DNA from: JBMHDN01 sp049889355 | GTDB taxonomy: Bacteria; Pseudomonadota; Alphaproteobacteria; Puniceispirillales; Puniceispirillaceae | Reading direction: 5' to 3' | NCBI GenBank assembly: GCA_049889355.1 | Contig: JBMHDN010000006.1 | Location: 1-61,061, forward strand | DNA: 61,061 nt | Shown here: piece after piece, positions 9,294-17,492 of the stretch | Layout: each line of letters opens with the position of its first letter | Numbering within the stretch: the stretch's first letter is position 1 | The notes under the pieces: generated by a model | Databases searched by the model: none | The model's input: only the letters and a program-made list of their open reading frames with translations | Told to the model about the DNA's origin: nothing | Made by a program: the position numbers and the translations under genes

Positions 9294-9542
9294 TCACCTG
9301 CCGGTTTGCGGCTTCAGCACATCGCGCTCAGCCTGGACTTGATGAAAAACCCAGAGCCGCACGGCTCGGCTCAGCCCATGTTCAATCTGACCTGCTTCCA
9401 TCCGGCTGGCATCAATCTCGGCGATCAATCCGGCCAGCGACTGGCCACGCATGTCAGCCTGGCGACGCAATTCATCCCAAAAGGCGGCTTCCAGCGACAG
9501 CGAGGTCGGATGGCCGTTAATCTGGACAGAGCGTTTGATCAT
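9294..9542 (-). CDS. Ribbon-helix-helix domain protein
   Basis: An 82-residue protein. The start MIKRSVQINGHPTSLSLEAAFWDELRRQADMRGQSLAGLIAEID matches the alphaproteobacterial RHH_4-type ribbon-helix-helix family: a basic beta strand, then two helices. Such proteins are assumed to bind DNA, but members near housekeeping genes have no known target. It lies 30 bp downstream of the RNA methyltransferase gene on the same strand, so it is probably its operon partner. Confidence 0.8.
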   Translation of the reverse strand: MIKRSVQINGHPTSLSLEAAFWDELRRQADMRGQSLAGLIAEIDASRMEAGQIEHGLSRAVRLWVFHQVQAERDVLKPQTGR

Positions 9543-9572
9543 CTCTTTTCAGCTCCCTTTTTTCGCCTCTTT

Positions 9573-10925
9573 TCAATCTGCCTCTGGCAGGTAAAAACGT
9601 GCCACCAATTCACTATGACCTGAAAATTGGAACTGGTCGACCAGCTCGACCCAATCTAGGTGATAGCCAGCCTCTTTTAAGGTAGCTGCATCGCGCATAA
9701 AGCTGCCCAAATGGCAAGATACCATCGCCACCACTGGGATTTGTGCCTTGCAAATCACCGCTATTTGCGCGGATGCACCGGCACGCGGCGGGTCCAAAAT
9801 CACCGCATCTATCTCGGCCAGCTCCTCTTGCAATACCGGGGCTTTCATCAAATCGCGCACCAGCAATCTCAGCTGATTGCCGCGCCCTGCCTTGTTTGAT
9901 GCGCCTTTAAAGGCCTCAAGGGCTGGCCTAGCGGCATCAGCGCCCAAAATAAACGCCCCTTGTGCCAATAAAGGCAAGGATAGCGTGCCAACCCCGCAAA
10001 ACAGATCCGCAATGCGTGTGGCCCCCTCCACTGCTTTGCTGACCTTATCTTGCAAAATCTGTTCTGCCTTTTCACTGGCTTGCAAAAAACAGCCCGCTGG
10101 CGGCATGATCTCTGTCTTGCCAAAGCGCAGAACCGCTTGTGCCGGCGCATAGAGCGGGATCGCCTCTGCGCCTTTTTCAGATAGGCTGAGGCGCACCAGC
10201 CCTGCTCTTTGTGCCAATGACGGCAAATCAATGAGGGCGGCTGGTTCTGTTTCATCAGTGCTGATCAGCATATCCACCCCATTGCTCAGCAGGTTGACAT
10301 GTGCCTCTGCTTGCCCGCCTTTAGGCAACAAGATTTGCGTGATCTCTTCTAACACAGGCCATAGCGCCATCAATTCAGGGGCCAACACCAGACAGTTTGT
10401 TGGCCTGATCAGCTGATGCGAGGCACGGCCCCTGAAGCCGACAATCGGGCCTTTTTCAGTCCGCCGCATGCCAATTCGCGCGCGCCGACGACCAGCTTGG
10501 CTGGCCGCGTGAAAACCGCGTAGTCTCTCGCGCTCAAATCCACCATGTTCCAGCGCATCTGCCACCATGCCAATCTTCAAATCCTGATAGGCATCTATTG
10601 TCATATGTTGTAGCTGGCAGCCACCACATGCCTTGAAATCGGGGCAGGGTGGCTCCCGCCTGATCGCTGCGGGCTGTATAAGGCTGGCAATCTCTGCCAT
10701 CAGATAGGGTTTTTGCGCCGCCACAAGCTGGACCTGCATTTTTTCACCGGCAAGTGCGCCGGCAATACGCAATTTATGCTGTTGGCCTGCAATATCGGTG
10801 CTGGCATAGCCAAAACCCTGGGCATCATGATGGGTGATGACCGCTTTAATCCGCGCGCCTTTCGGGACAGGCAGGCGCATTTTTTGCGGCTGCCTTGATC
10901 CTTTGCGATAATGAGAACGCGCCAT
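9573..10925 (-). CDS. TrmA/RlmD-family RNA 5-methyluridine methyltransferase
   Basis: A 450-residue SAM-dependent RNA methyltransferase, probably forming m5U in rRNA. An N-terminal TRAM-like domain (ARIKAVITHHDAQGFGYA) precedes the iron-sulfur cysteine cluster CPDFKACGGCQLQHM. The SAM motif is ADLFCGVGTLSLPL, the target-binding motif is ILDPPRAGA, and the catalytic cysteine lies in VAMVSCHLGSFMRD. The last differs slightly from the usual SCNPATLARD. RlmC, RlmD and TrmA cannot be separated by eye; the Fe-S cluster argues against TrmA. Confidence 0.9.
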   Translation of the reverse strand: MARSHYRKGSRQPQKMRLPVPKGARIKAVITHHDAQGFGYASTDIAGQQHKLRIAGALAGEKMQVQLVAAQKPYLMAEIASLIQPAAIRREPPCPDFKACGGCQLQHMTIDAYQDLKIGMVADALEHGGFERERLRGFHAASQAGRRRARIGMRRTEKGPIVGFRGRASHQLIRPTNCLVLAPELMALWPVLEEITQILLPKGGQAEAHVNLLSNGVDMLISTDETEPAALIDLPSLAQRAGLVRLSLSEKGAEAIPLYAPAQAVLRFGKTEIMPPAGCFLQASEKAEQILQDKVSKAVEGATRIADLFCGVGTLSLPLLAQGAFILGADAARPALEAFKGASNKAGRGNQLRLLVRDLMKAPVLQEELAEIDAVILDPPRAGASAQIAVICKAQIPVVAMVSCHLGSFMRDAATLKEAGYHLDWVELVDQFQFSGHSELVARFYLPEAD

Positions 10926-10955
10926 GAACTGAAAACCTGTCTAAAATTGAAATTT

Positions 10956-10993
10956 CTGATGCCCAGCGTGATGCCCAGCCTGATGCCCAGCGA
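10956..10993. repeat. Three-unit 12-bp tandem repeat
   Basis: The unit GATGCCCAGCGT occurs three times with small changes (10958-10993), just upstream of the methyltransferase start and downstream of the prophage repressor gene. It lies at the left edge of the phage-derived region. No function is evident. Confidence 0.6.
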
Positions 10994-11036
10994 GATGTGG
11001 CAAGACGCCCTTTATCTCTCTCAGGAAATATATCTC

Positions 11037-11894
11037 TCAGGAAAAATCCCGCCAGAGCGCCACCGCCCTGCCTATAATATACATATAATCACGCGCTGAG
11101 GGGGTGTTTTTATGCGGGTCGGTACCATCTAGCTCTTTTAAACAGAGTTGCCTTCCATCAAAAATCAGATAAAGGGCCTTCCTATCTTCTGATGGCCTAT
11201 CTTCTGATGGCCTATATTCTGCTGCTTCATATTCAGATGGCCCATATTCTGCAACTTTTGGCTTGATCAGCCGGACCACCACCCGATCACCGCCGGACAC
11301 TGCGGGCATATTGCTATCCTGATAACGATGCCCCGCCGGTATCTGCCAGAGCCTGAGATCGTCGGCTGGCTCATCGCCCAGATAAAAAGGACAGGGTTTG
11401 GGCAATCCATCACCCAGCATCTCAGCTGTGATATAGGGGTGGAGGTCGCGATGCAAATCGCGCATCTGAAGCCGTGCAATCTGATAGCTGGCCGCTAGGG
11501 GAGAGGCTGGCGGTTGTGCCTCTCTGACTCCCTCATATTCTGTCCTGCTGGTTTTTGGCATCTCTTCTCTGAGCGCATCTGCAGGCAGTTGCAACAGCTG
11601 GCATAGGCGCAATCTGATATGCTCTGGCAGATAGCGCGGCGAGGCGCGTTTGACATATTGCTGGAGATAGGCGTGATTACAGCCCAGCGCAAGAGACAGT
11701 GTTTTCAAGCGCCATTGTGTTTGGGCGTCAACAGCCGCCATCAATGCGGCGCGTGCCGGCGATAGGCCGCAGGCTGCATCTGGCTGGCCAATAGGCTGCG
11801 CGCCTTTGGGCTCAACCGCGCTTTTAGAGGCCGCCATCTCAGGGTCTTGTGTGGCGCTTTGTGACATTTTGTACATAGGCGGGTTTTTCGTCAT
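11037..11894 (-). CDS. Phage-type repressor, HTH plus S24-like domain
   Basis: A 285-residue CI/LexA-like regulator. The N-terminal third holds an alphaproteobacterial HTH signature (RLKTLSLALGCNHAYLQQYVKRASPRYLPEHIR). The C-terminal third resembles a peptidase S24 domain: DSNMPAVSGGDRVVV could supply the serine and LCLKEL the lysine, though the usual GDSM is altered, so self-cleavage is uncertain. Between the S24 strands is an unusual repetitive acidic insertion (EYGPSE, EYRPSED, RPSED), coded by the 15-bp repeats at 11181-11250. A GGAGG precedes the start. It is divergent from the phage genes, as a CI repressor should be. Confidence 0.8.
   Translation of the reverse strand: MTKNPPMYKMSQSATQDPEMAASKSAVEPKGAQPIGQPDAACGLSPARAALMAAVDAQTQWRLKTLSLALGCNHAYLQQYVKRASPRYLPEHIRLRLCQLLQLPADALREEMPKTSRTEYEGVREAQPPASPLAASYQIARLQMRDLHRDLHPYITAEMLGDGLPKPCPFYLGDEPADDLRLWQIPAGHRYQDSNMPAVSGGDRVVVRLIKPKVAEYGPSEYEAAEYRPSEDRPSEDRKALYLIFDGRQLCLKELDGTDPHKNTPSARDYMYIIGRAVALWRDFS
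11181..11250. repeat. 15-bp tandem repeat inside the repressor gene
   Basis: CCTATCTTCTGATGG occurs twice exactly (11181-11195, 11196-11210), followed by two diverged copies to about 11250. The length keeps the reading frame and codes a repeated PSED-like stretch in the repressor. Recent slippage is likely. Confidence 0.8.
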
Positions 11895-12009
11895 GGGAAC
11901 CTCCTCTCATTGCAGGACTCTAGCTTGTTTTCACCAGCTTTGCTGTGCTTCAAACTGCCCTGACCATATGGATTATTCTTCAGATTTATCCTTTTGGTTA
12001 TACGCAACA

Positions 12010-12025
12010 ATAGGAAAATTCCTAT
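12010..12025. promoter_or_regulatory. Operator 1, ATAGGA-N4-TCCTAT
   Basis: A 16-bp dyad ATAGGA AAAT TCCTAT in the divergent region between the repressor and the DUF6362 gene. The same dyad, with centre TATA, recurs at 12603-12618. Sharing of both arms and spacing marks them as binding sites of one dimeric regulator, most simply the repressor at 11037-11894. Confidence 0.75.
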
Positions 12026-12081
12026 ATAGTCACAAGACAGAAAGGTCAATCAACGCAATTCCCGCCAATAAGGAGCCTGAT

Positions 12082-12567
12082 ATGACAGGTAGAAAACCCG
12101 GCGTGACCCCGTCTGATGCTGTGCGTCAGCCGGCCTCAGCCGCCCCCGCCCCCGCCCTCACCAAGGCCACCTCAAAACACAGCCTGACCAAGGCCCAGAT
12201 TGCCGCACTCAAACAACGCCTTGAACGTGCATCACAGAGCCTGCATCATCTGCCAAGACAGCCTGGCGAGCGGCCAGACGGGGTGCGCTCGGCCTGGCCA
12301 GAGCTGGCCTATGCATCGCGCTGGGCGACCCCGAAAACAGCCAATTCCTGGCAGCCCACACCAGCTGAAATCGATGATATGGCACTGCTTTTGGATGCGG
12401 TGATGACGCTTGGCCCAATGTTGCGCCAGCTGGTCTGGGCGCGGGCAAACCGGGTATCATGGCAGATGCTTCAGCGCCGCTTTAACCGGTCACGCAGCCA
12501 TCTTTTCTTACTGCATATCCGCGCTTTGAACCTGATTTCTGATGCGCTGCCAGCTGCAAAAACATAA
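12082..12567 (+). CDS. DUF6362-family phage protein
   Basis: A 161-residue protein matching the DUF6362 family found before terminase genes in alphaproteobacterial phages: RLERASQSLHHLP, then SAWPELAY, then a helical C-terminal domain LRQLVWARANRVSWQMLQRRFNRSRSHL that looks like a helix-turn-helix. Residues 1-45 are Ala/Pro-rich and low in complexity. The ATG follows AATAAGGAGCCTGAT. Operator 1 lies about 60 bp upstream. Its place just before a late-type promoter with an immediate terminator would suit a late-gene regulator or antiterminator; that is inference only. Confidence 0.75.
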   Translation: MTGRKPGVTPSDAVRQPASAAPAPALTKATSKHSLTKAQIAALKQRLERASQSLHHLPRQPGERPDGVRSAWPELAYASRWATPKTANSWQPTPAEIDDMALLLDAVMTLGPMLRQLVWARANRVSWQMLQRRFNRSRSHLFLLHIRALNLISDALPAAKT

Positions 12568-12585
12568 GGCGCAGAAAAAATGCGC

Positions 12586-12619
12586 TTGACAATGTGCACA
12601 AAATAGGATATATCCTATT
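12586..12619 (+). promoter_or_regulatory. Phage promoter with overlapping operator 2
   Basis: A perfect TTGACA (12586-12591), a 17-bp spacer and TATATC (12609-12614). An 18-bp perfect palindrome, AATAGGATATATCCTATT (12602-12619), buries the -10 box and contains the operator core ATAGGA-N4-TCCTAT. A bound repressor would block RNA polymerase directly. Transcription should start near 12621. Confidence 0.8.
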
Positions 12620-12632
12620 GTAGACTGACACC

Positions 12633-12677
12633 CCGTCCGACACCAGCCCTATTTCAGGGCGCGCCGGGCGGTTTTTT
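12633..12677 (+). terminator. Strong intrinsic terminator right after the phage promoter
   Basis: An outer stem CCGTCCG (12633-12639) with CGGGCGG (12665-12671, one G-U pair) encloses an inner stem GCCCT (12646-12650) with AGGGC (12656-12660). TTTTTT follows (12672-12677). It lies about 12 nt after the predicted start of the 12586 promoter, so the default transcript would be about 57 nt. Confidence 0.7.
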
Positions 12678-12782
12678 ATGCCCATATTGCCTCTTTAACT
12701 GGCTCTTTAACCGTTTCTAGCGCCGCCTATCCGGGGTTGGCGCTACAATGCCTGCACCCAATTGTGAGTGACCGACTGACTG

Positions 12783-13325
12783 ATGACCAAACACCCCACG
12801 CGCCGTGGCACCACCGCACAGCACCCCCCTCAGCCCCCAACTACGAAGAAAGTCACAAAGCGCGCCACACACAAGCCTGAAACCCAGAAAAAGCGGAACA
12901 AGCGCAAAACGGCCTTTTTAGAGGCGCTGTCCCTATGTGGGAATGTCACCGTCGCCGCCGAGGCCACCCAGATAGATCGCAGCTTATGCCAGAAATGGTG
13001 CCGGCATGATCAGCGTTTCAAAGCGGCCTTTGATAATGCCATGGCCACAGCCTTTGACCGGCTGTTACAAAGCGCATGGGATCGCGCCATTGACGGAGAA
13101 GAGGTGCCTTATTTTTATCGCGGCGAGCAGGTAGGCAGCTATCAGCGCCGGTCTGACCAGCTGATTATCTTTCTGCTCCGCTTTGTCAGGCAGCTCCAGG
13201 AAACCCAGCCTGACCTCGAATTTAATGACAGTCTGAAACAGCAAAAAGACCAGCTTCTCAGATTGCTGGCCCGCTTTGATGATAACAGGCCGGCCCCATC
13301 TGATACAGGCCCTGATGAGATCTGA
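12783..13325 (+). CDS. Terminase small-subunit-like phage protein
   Basis: A 180-residue protein. After a basic low-complexity start comes the pattern of the protein that precedes TerL in many alphaproteobacterial phages: KTAFLEALSLCGNVTVAAEATQIDRSLCQKW (helix-turn-helix), FDRLLQSAWDRAIDGEEVPYFYRGEQVGSYQRRSDQLIIFLLRF. Members are taken to recognise DNA ends for packaging. Only a weak ribosome-binding site is seen before the ATG. It overlaps the next start by 11 bp. Confidence 0.75.
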   Translation: MTKHPTRRGTTAQHPPQPPTTKKVTKRATHKPETQKKRNKRKTAFLEALSLCGNVTVAAEATQIDRSLCQKWCRHDQRFKAAFDNAMATAFDRLLQSAWDRAIDGEEVPYFYRGEQVGSYQRRSDQLIIFLLRFVRQLQETQPDLEFNDSLKQQKDQLLRLLARFDDNRPAPSDTGPDEI

Positions 13326-13839
13326 CCAAATCATAAAAAGGAACATCCCCGCAAACATATCGCTTACATATCTCAGAGCGCTGACACCAGCCCAAAGACA
13401 GAGATTTTTAGATCAGATTCGCTTTTCAACTCTCACGCGTTTTCTCAGCTTTGCCTCAGAATTAGACAGCCCGCACGGGACCGGCGGTGGCAGTTGTTTT
13501 GCCCCGGAAAGCTGGCAAGTGGCTCAGATAGCTGAATTAGATGAGGCGCAGATGATCCTCGAATTGGTCCCGACCTTAGATCTCGACAGGCGGGTTTTGC
13601 CAGCCCGGCGGATCATGCGTGATCTCTGCCAGCATCAGTACCGCAGATGGGATGCGGCCAATGGCGCCTTTGATTATGAGGGGGTGAGCTGTCCCTATCG
13701 CGGGACTGATTATTTCAATGCGAAAGGCGCAGAGGTGCAAAGTGCGGCCGAAGATAGCTGCAGCCAGCAGCTCGCCTCAGGCTGTAAGAAACGCTTTAAC
13801 GGGGTCCTGCCTTTTTTAGGGTTCCCCGGTGTGCAATAG
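13315..13839 (+). pseudogene. Chimeric ORF: TerL N-terminus joined to minor tail protein L C-terminus
   Basis: The 174-codon ORF has two unlike halves. Residues about 18-48 (YLRALTPAQRQRFLDQIRFS and following) look like the opening of large terminase subunits of alphaproteobacterial phages, and the position after the small-terminase-like gene is right for TerL. Residues about 61-174 match the end of lambda gpL: WQVAQIAELDEAQMILELVP, RRVLPARRIM, SCPYRGTDYF, SCSQQLASGCKKRF, LPFLGFPG. Cysteines 105, 126, 149 and 157 fit the gpL iron-sulfur pattern. An in-frame deletion removing TerL through most of gpL would explain this. Whether the product folds is unknown. Confidence 0.65.
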
Positions 13840-14716
13840 AAAAAGCCAGTCCAATAGACAAGGGCCGTCCAATAGACAAAGCCAGTGCCGTCAGCCTGAA
13901 GAAGAAAAGGCGGCTTTGGACTATGTACCTTTGGACTATGTACCTTTGGACTATGTGCCTTTGGAATATGTAGAGGGCCTGCCACGCGCTTTTCAGCGCC
14001 AGCTCTTGGCCTATATGCTGGCCTGCCGGCCACAAGAAGCCTGCGGTTTCATCTACCAAACCAGGCAAAAACACTGGCAGTTTCAGCCTTGCCGGAATAT
14101 CGCGGGCAATCCTGAAACCCATTTCGAAGTCCCGGCACAAGACTGGCTGGCTGTTCAGCATCATCCCGGCCTTGCCTTGTTTCACAGCCATCCGGCCGGC
14201 CCCTGCTGGCCCTCTTTTTTGGATATGCAGAGCTATCTTGAAACACCGCATATCCCTTGGCTGATTGTGGGCGCAGATGACTCTGAAAACTGGCGGTTTT
14301 TCTGGCTTGGGGGCAATCATCATTATGATCTGCATGCCCGCATTTACCGTCATGGCACCACTGATTGCTATGGGCTAATCCGCGATTGGTACAGGTTAGA
14401 AAAAGACATTCACTTGCCTGATTTCGCGCGTTTGTGGGGCTGGTGGCAATCAGGCGGCAATCTCTATGCGCAGTCTTTTCAACAGGCCGGCTTTCATTGG
14501 TGTGACCCGTCAGATACCCGCCAGATAGGCGATGTGTTTTTCGCCCGTATCCGCTCTGAGGTGGTCAATCATGCCGGGCTCTATCTAGGCCGCGGGCTGA
14601 TGTTCCACCATCTGTCTGGGGCATATGGGCTGGATGACAGGCGTCAGCCCAAAATAGAACCTATCACACGCTGGGATCGCTTTATCGATGGCTGGCTGCG
14701 CCATCACCAGCTTTAA
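13829..14716 (+). CDS. Tail-tip assembly protein K (JAMM + NlpC/P60)
   Basis: A 295-residue homologue of lambda gpK with two peptidase domains. The N-terminal JAMM/MPN metalloprotease domain has Glu70 (QEACGF), His119 and His121 (FHSHPAG), Ser129 and Asp132 (PSFLD). The C-terminal NlpC/P60 domain has Cys180 (TTDCYGLIRDWY) and His248 (VNHAGLYL). All catalytic residues are intact. It starts at a GTG overlapping the gpL end by 11 bp. Residues about 30-47 are a LDYVP tandem repeat absent from typical members. Tail order L-K-I-J is conserved here. Confidence 0.88.
   Translation: MCNRKSQSNRQGPSNRQSQCRQPEEEKAALDYVPLDYVPLDYVPLEYVEGLPRAFQRQLLAYMLACRPQEACGFIYQTRQKHWQFQPCRNIAGNPETHFEVPAQDWLAVQHHPGLALFHSHPAGPCWPSFLDMQSYLETPHIPWLIVGADDSENWRFFWLGGNHHYDLHARIYRHGTTDCYGLIRDWYRLEKDIHLPDFARLWGWWQSGGNLYAQSFQQAGFHWCDPSDTRQIGDVFFARIRSEVVNHAGLYLGRGLMFHHLSGAYGLDDRRQPKIEPITRWDRFIDGWLRHHQL
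13916..13972. repeat. 15-bp tandem repeat in the gpK gene
   Basis: Three copies of TTGGACTATGTACCT (third with one change) and a partial fourth, coding LDYVP repeats near the N-terminus of gpK. The unit is a multiple of three, so the frame is preserved. Confidence 0.85.
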
Positions 14717-14757
14717 AAATCATACCTCACCCAAGTAAAAAGAAGAAAGGAGCCCCT

Positions 14758-15408
14758 ATGGCTTCAGTTGATAATAGCGCGCCGCTTGTGCGGCTGTGTT
14801 TGCATGGTCATTTGCGGTCCTTCGGGGCGCTGCACAGGCTGGTCGGGACCAGTGCTTTTGACGTGATAAACGGCCTTGCTGCCCAGCATGATGGGTTTCA
14901 GCGTGCCCTGATGTCCGGCCATTATCGGTTGCTCAGCGGGCCACGTAAAAAGGCCAGATGGCTGCGCGGCCCTGATCTTTTTGCCAGCCAGCCTCATCGC
15001 CTGCTGCATCTGATCCCGGCCACCCTAGGGGCTGGCAAATCAGACAGCCAGCTCTTGCTTGGTATCACGCTTTTGGGGCTTGCCTTTCTGCCTGGCTTAT
15101 CTGCTGGTAGCGCGGCTGGCTTGTCTGCATCTTCTGGCAGCACCGTGGCAGGCACTTCTTTTTTCGGCGATCAGTTTTCCAGCCGTTTGCTCGGCAGCGC
15201 TGGGGCCATGCTGCTCTTGGGCGGGGCCAGTGAAGCCAGCCGGCCGGCATCTGGCCAGCATGGCACTGAGCCTGCCCTATCCAACCGCTTGAACGCGCCA
15301 ACAGATCGTCCCGAAGGCCAGCCTATCCCGCTGATTTACGGGCGTGTGCGTGTGCAGCAACCGCCGCTGATTGCCTCTTCACTTTTTGTCGAGACTCAAA
15401 AAATATGA
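14758..15408 (+). CDS. Tail assembly protein I-like
   Basis: A 216-residue homologue of lambda gpI. The N-terminal ubiquitin-like part (VRLCLHGHLRSFGALHRLVGTSAFDVINGLAAQHDGF) is followed by a glycine/alanine-rich hydrophobic stretch (about residues 98-170). The typical ending PIPLIYGRVRVQQPPLIASSL leads into gpJ. AAAGGAGCCCCT gives a strong ribosome-binding site. Its stop overlaps the gpJ start by 4 bp (ATGA), indicating coupled translation. Confidence 0.82.
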   Translation: MASVDNSAPLVRLCLHGHLRSFGALHRLVGTSAFDVINGLAAQHDGFQRALMSGHYRLLSGPRKKARWLRGPDLFASQPHRLLHLIPATLGAGKSDSQLLLGITLLGLAFLPGLSAGSAAGLSASSGSTVAGTSFFGDQFSSRLLGSAGAMLLLGGASEASRPASGQHGTEPALSNRLNAPTDRPEGQPIPLIYGRVRVQQPPLIASSLFVETQKI

Positions 15409-17372
15409 CTGCTAAAAATACGCCTGCCAAAAATAAGCCTGCCAAAAATACCACCGCCAAAAGCACCCCTTCACATCCGCCAAAAGGGGCAGGGGGCGGC
15501 AAAACCTCCCCATCTGCCCCGGCCTTTTATGAACAGGCAGATACCATCCGCTCTGAGGGCAGCCTGCGCTTATCAATGCTGCTCTGTGCTGGGCCGATTG
15601 AGGGGCTCGCCAATGGCGCGGCTTCTATCTATCTCGATGATGTGCCGCTGCAAGGCTCAGATGGCAGCCGGACAGTTGAGGCGCTCTCCTGGGCGCTCCA
15701 GACCGGCACGCCAGATCAAGGCGCGGTCGCCCTCTCTGGCTTTAACCAGACAGAGAGCAGCCTGATTGTCGGGCTTGAGTTGACAGCTAATCAGCCGCGT
15801 CTGGTCAGCCGCCGCCAGCAGGCCCAGGCTGCCCGTATCACGCTCACTTTTCCAAACGGGCTGGTGCATCGCCGCCGCCATGCCATTGGCAAAGCCAGTG
15901 TTGCCTTTAAAATTGAGGTGCGCACGCAATCAGGCTGGGTTGAGACATTACGCGATGTGATTTCAGAAAAACAAACCGCCTCTTTCGAGAAGCAATATCT
16001 GATCTCTCTGCCCGAGGGGCGCAGCACGCAGCAGCTGCGCATCACCCGCCTCACCCCGACCCCTGCGGCCAATAGCGGGATACATGACAGGCTGCGCTTT
16101 TCTCATGTCAGCTGGATAATTTGGGATCAGCTCTCTTATGCTGATCTGGCGGTTTTCAATATGGCGGTCAGTGCCTCTGCACTTGATGGGCGCCAGCCCC
16201 GCCTCAGCCTTGATATTAAGGGGCGAATTTTAAAAGTCCCTGATAATTATACACCTGCCACCCGCCAATATGCAGGTCTTTGGTCTGGCCAGTTTAAATC
16301 AGCCTGGTCTGATAATCCGGCCTGGGTGATCTATGATTTGCTCACCGACAAGCGTTGGGGTCTGGGGTTGAAACCAGCTGAGGTGGATCGCTATAGCCTC
16401 TATGCGCTGGCTCGGATTTGTGATCACCGCACCAAGCGTGCAGATGGCAGCTTTGGGCCGCGCTATTGCTTTAATGCAATTTTGGACAGGCGCCAATCGG
16501 CCAGCCAGCTGATATCAGATATCACCCGCTCGATTGAGGCCAGCTTTGTCTGGTCGCATGGCAAGCTCAGGTTTTTGCATGAACAAACCGCTGGCCAGCC
16601 ACGTCTGGTGGCCCCCAATACGGTGCGTGATGGGCGCTTTGTCTATCACAGCGGCCATGCCAGCGCAGATATCAGCCATGTCTTTGTGCATTGGGATAAT
16701 TCAGCCCAAAGCGACAGAGGCACTGGCGATCAGCGGGCAAGGCTGTGTGTTTTCGATCCAGATTGGACACGGCCATCTGGATACCGCGCACGTGATATCC
16801 ACCTGCTGGGCTGTACAGATGGCGATCAGGCCCGCCGTCATGCCAACTGGGCCTTGCTGCGTGCACGCCAGCTGCAACAGGCAGTGAGTTATCGCGCCGG
16901 GCTTGATCATTTTGCCGGTACGCCGCTGCGCCCTGGTGATCATATCTTGTTGCATGATCCCACATCATCATCTGCCCCCTGCCAGTCTCTGCGCCTCAGC
17001 CGCACCCCGCATCTGGCCTATTTGACAGAACATGAGCTGGCGGAAAATAGCCGGATCTGGCTGACAGATATCCAGCCGAATGCGGTCTCAGGCTGGCTGG
17101 TCTATAGCGATTTATCAGGACATTTGCGCACTGCCAGCATGCGCCGGTTTGAGATTTCATCAGACAATGATAAAGGGCCTTATCTGGTTTTGCTGAATAT
17201 TTTAAACCCCAACCACCTGCCTGCTGAAAATACGCCAGCTCTTTTTGCCAGCTCTAAAATCTCAGCCAGCCCCACACACCAGATCATCCGGCTGGCAGAG
17301 GCTGAGGCAGGCCAGGTGGATGTTACCGCCGTGCCGCTCTTGCGCCAACTTGAAACCCAGCTGGCCAACTAG
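15405..17372 (+). CDS. Host-specificity protein J, N-terminal (hub) part, ends at in-frame amber
   Basis: A 655-residue N-terminal portion of a lambda gpJ homologue, the central tail-tip protein. After a repetitive start (TAKNTPAKNKPAKNT) come SLRLSMLLCAGPIEGLANG and the most conserved stretch, RILKVPDNYTPATRQYAGLW, WVIYDLLTDKRWGLG, SLYALARICDHR. The frame ends at TAG 17370-17372. It then stays open in the same frame for another 674 codons that continue the expected gpJ layout. It is thus either a nonsense-mutated gpJ, a read-through gene, or a gene that now makes only the hub. Confidence 0.85.
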   Translation: MTAKNTPAKNKPAKNTTAKSTPSHPPKGAGGGKTSPSAPAFYEQADTIRSEGSLRLSMLLCAGPIEGLANGAASIYLDDVPLQGSDGSRTVEALSWALQTGTPDQGAVALSGFNQTESSLIVGLELTANQPRLVSRRQQAQAARITLTFPNGLVHRRRHAIGKASVAFKIEVRTQSGWVETLRDVISEKQTASFEKQYLISLPEGRSTQQLRITRLTPTPAANSGIHDRLRFSHVSWIIWDQLSYADLAVFNMAVSASALDGRQPRLSLDIKGRILKVPDNYTPATRQYAGLWSGQFKSAWSDNPAWVIYDLLTDKRWGLGLKPAEVDRYSLYALARICDHRTKRADGSFGPRYCFNAILDRRQSASQLISDITRSIEASFVWSHGKLRFLHEQTAGQPRLVAPNTVRDGRFVYHSGHASADISHVFVHWDNSAQSDRGTGDQRARLCVFDPDWTRPSGYRARDIHLLGCTDGDQARRHANWALLRARQLQQAVSYRAGLDHFAGTPLRPGDHILLHDPTSSSAPCQSLRLSRTPHLAYLTEHELAENSRIWLTDIQPNAVSGWLVYSDLSGHLRTASMRRFEISSDNDKGPYLVLLNILNPNHLPAENTPALFASSKISASPTHQIIRLAEAEAGQVDVTAVPLLRQLETQLAN

Positions 17373-17492
17373 CCACCAGCTGACCAGCCAGCCCATCTGA
17401 CGCTACCTGCACTCAGCACGCCCCTGCCAGCTGCCAGCGCGATCACCAGCCGCCAGTTTGAACGCAGCCTTGGTCATCAGCTGATTCAGGAA

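Noticed and set aside
17370..17492. Frameshift in gpJ
   Set aside because: Both halves lie in the same frame and the 40 codons after the TAG are open, so this is a point nonsense change and not an indel.
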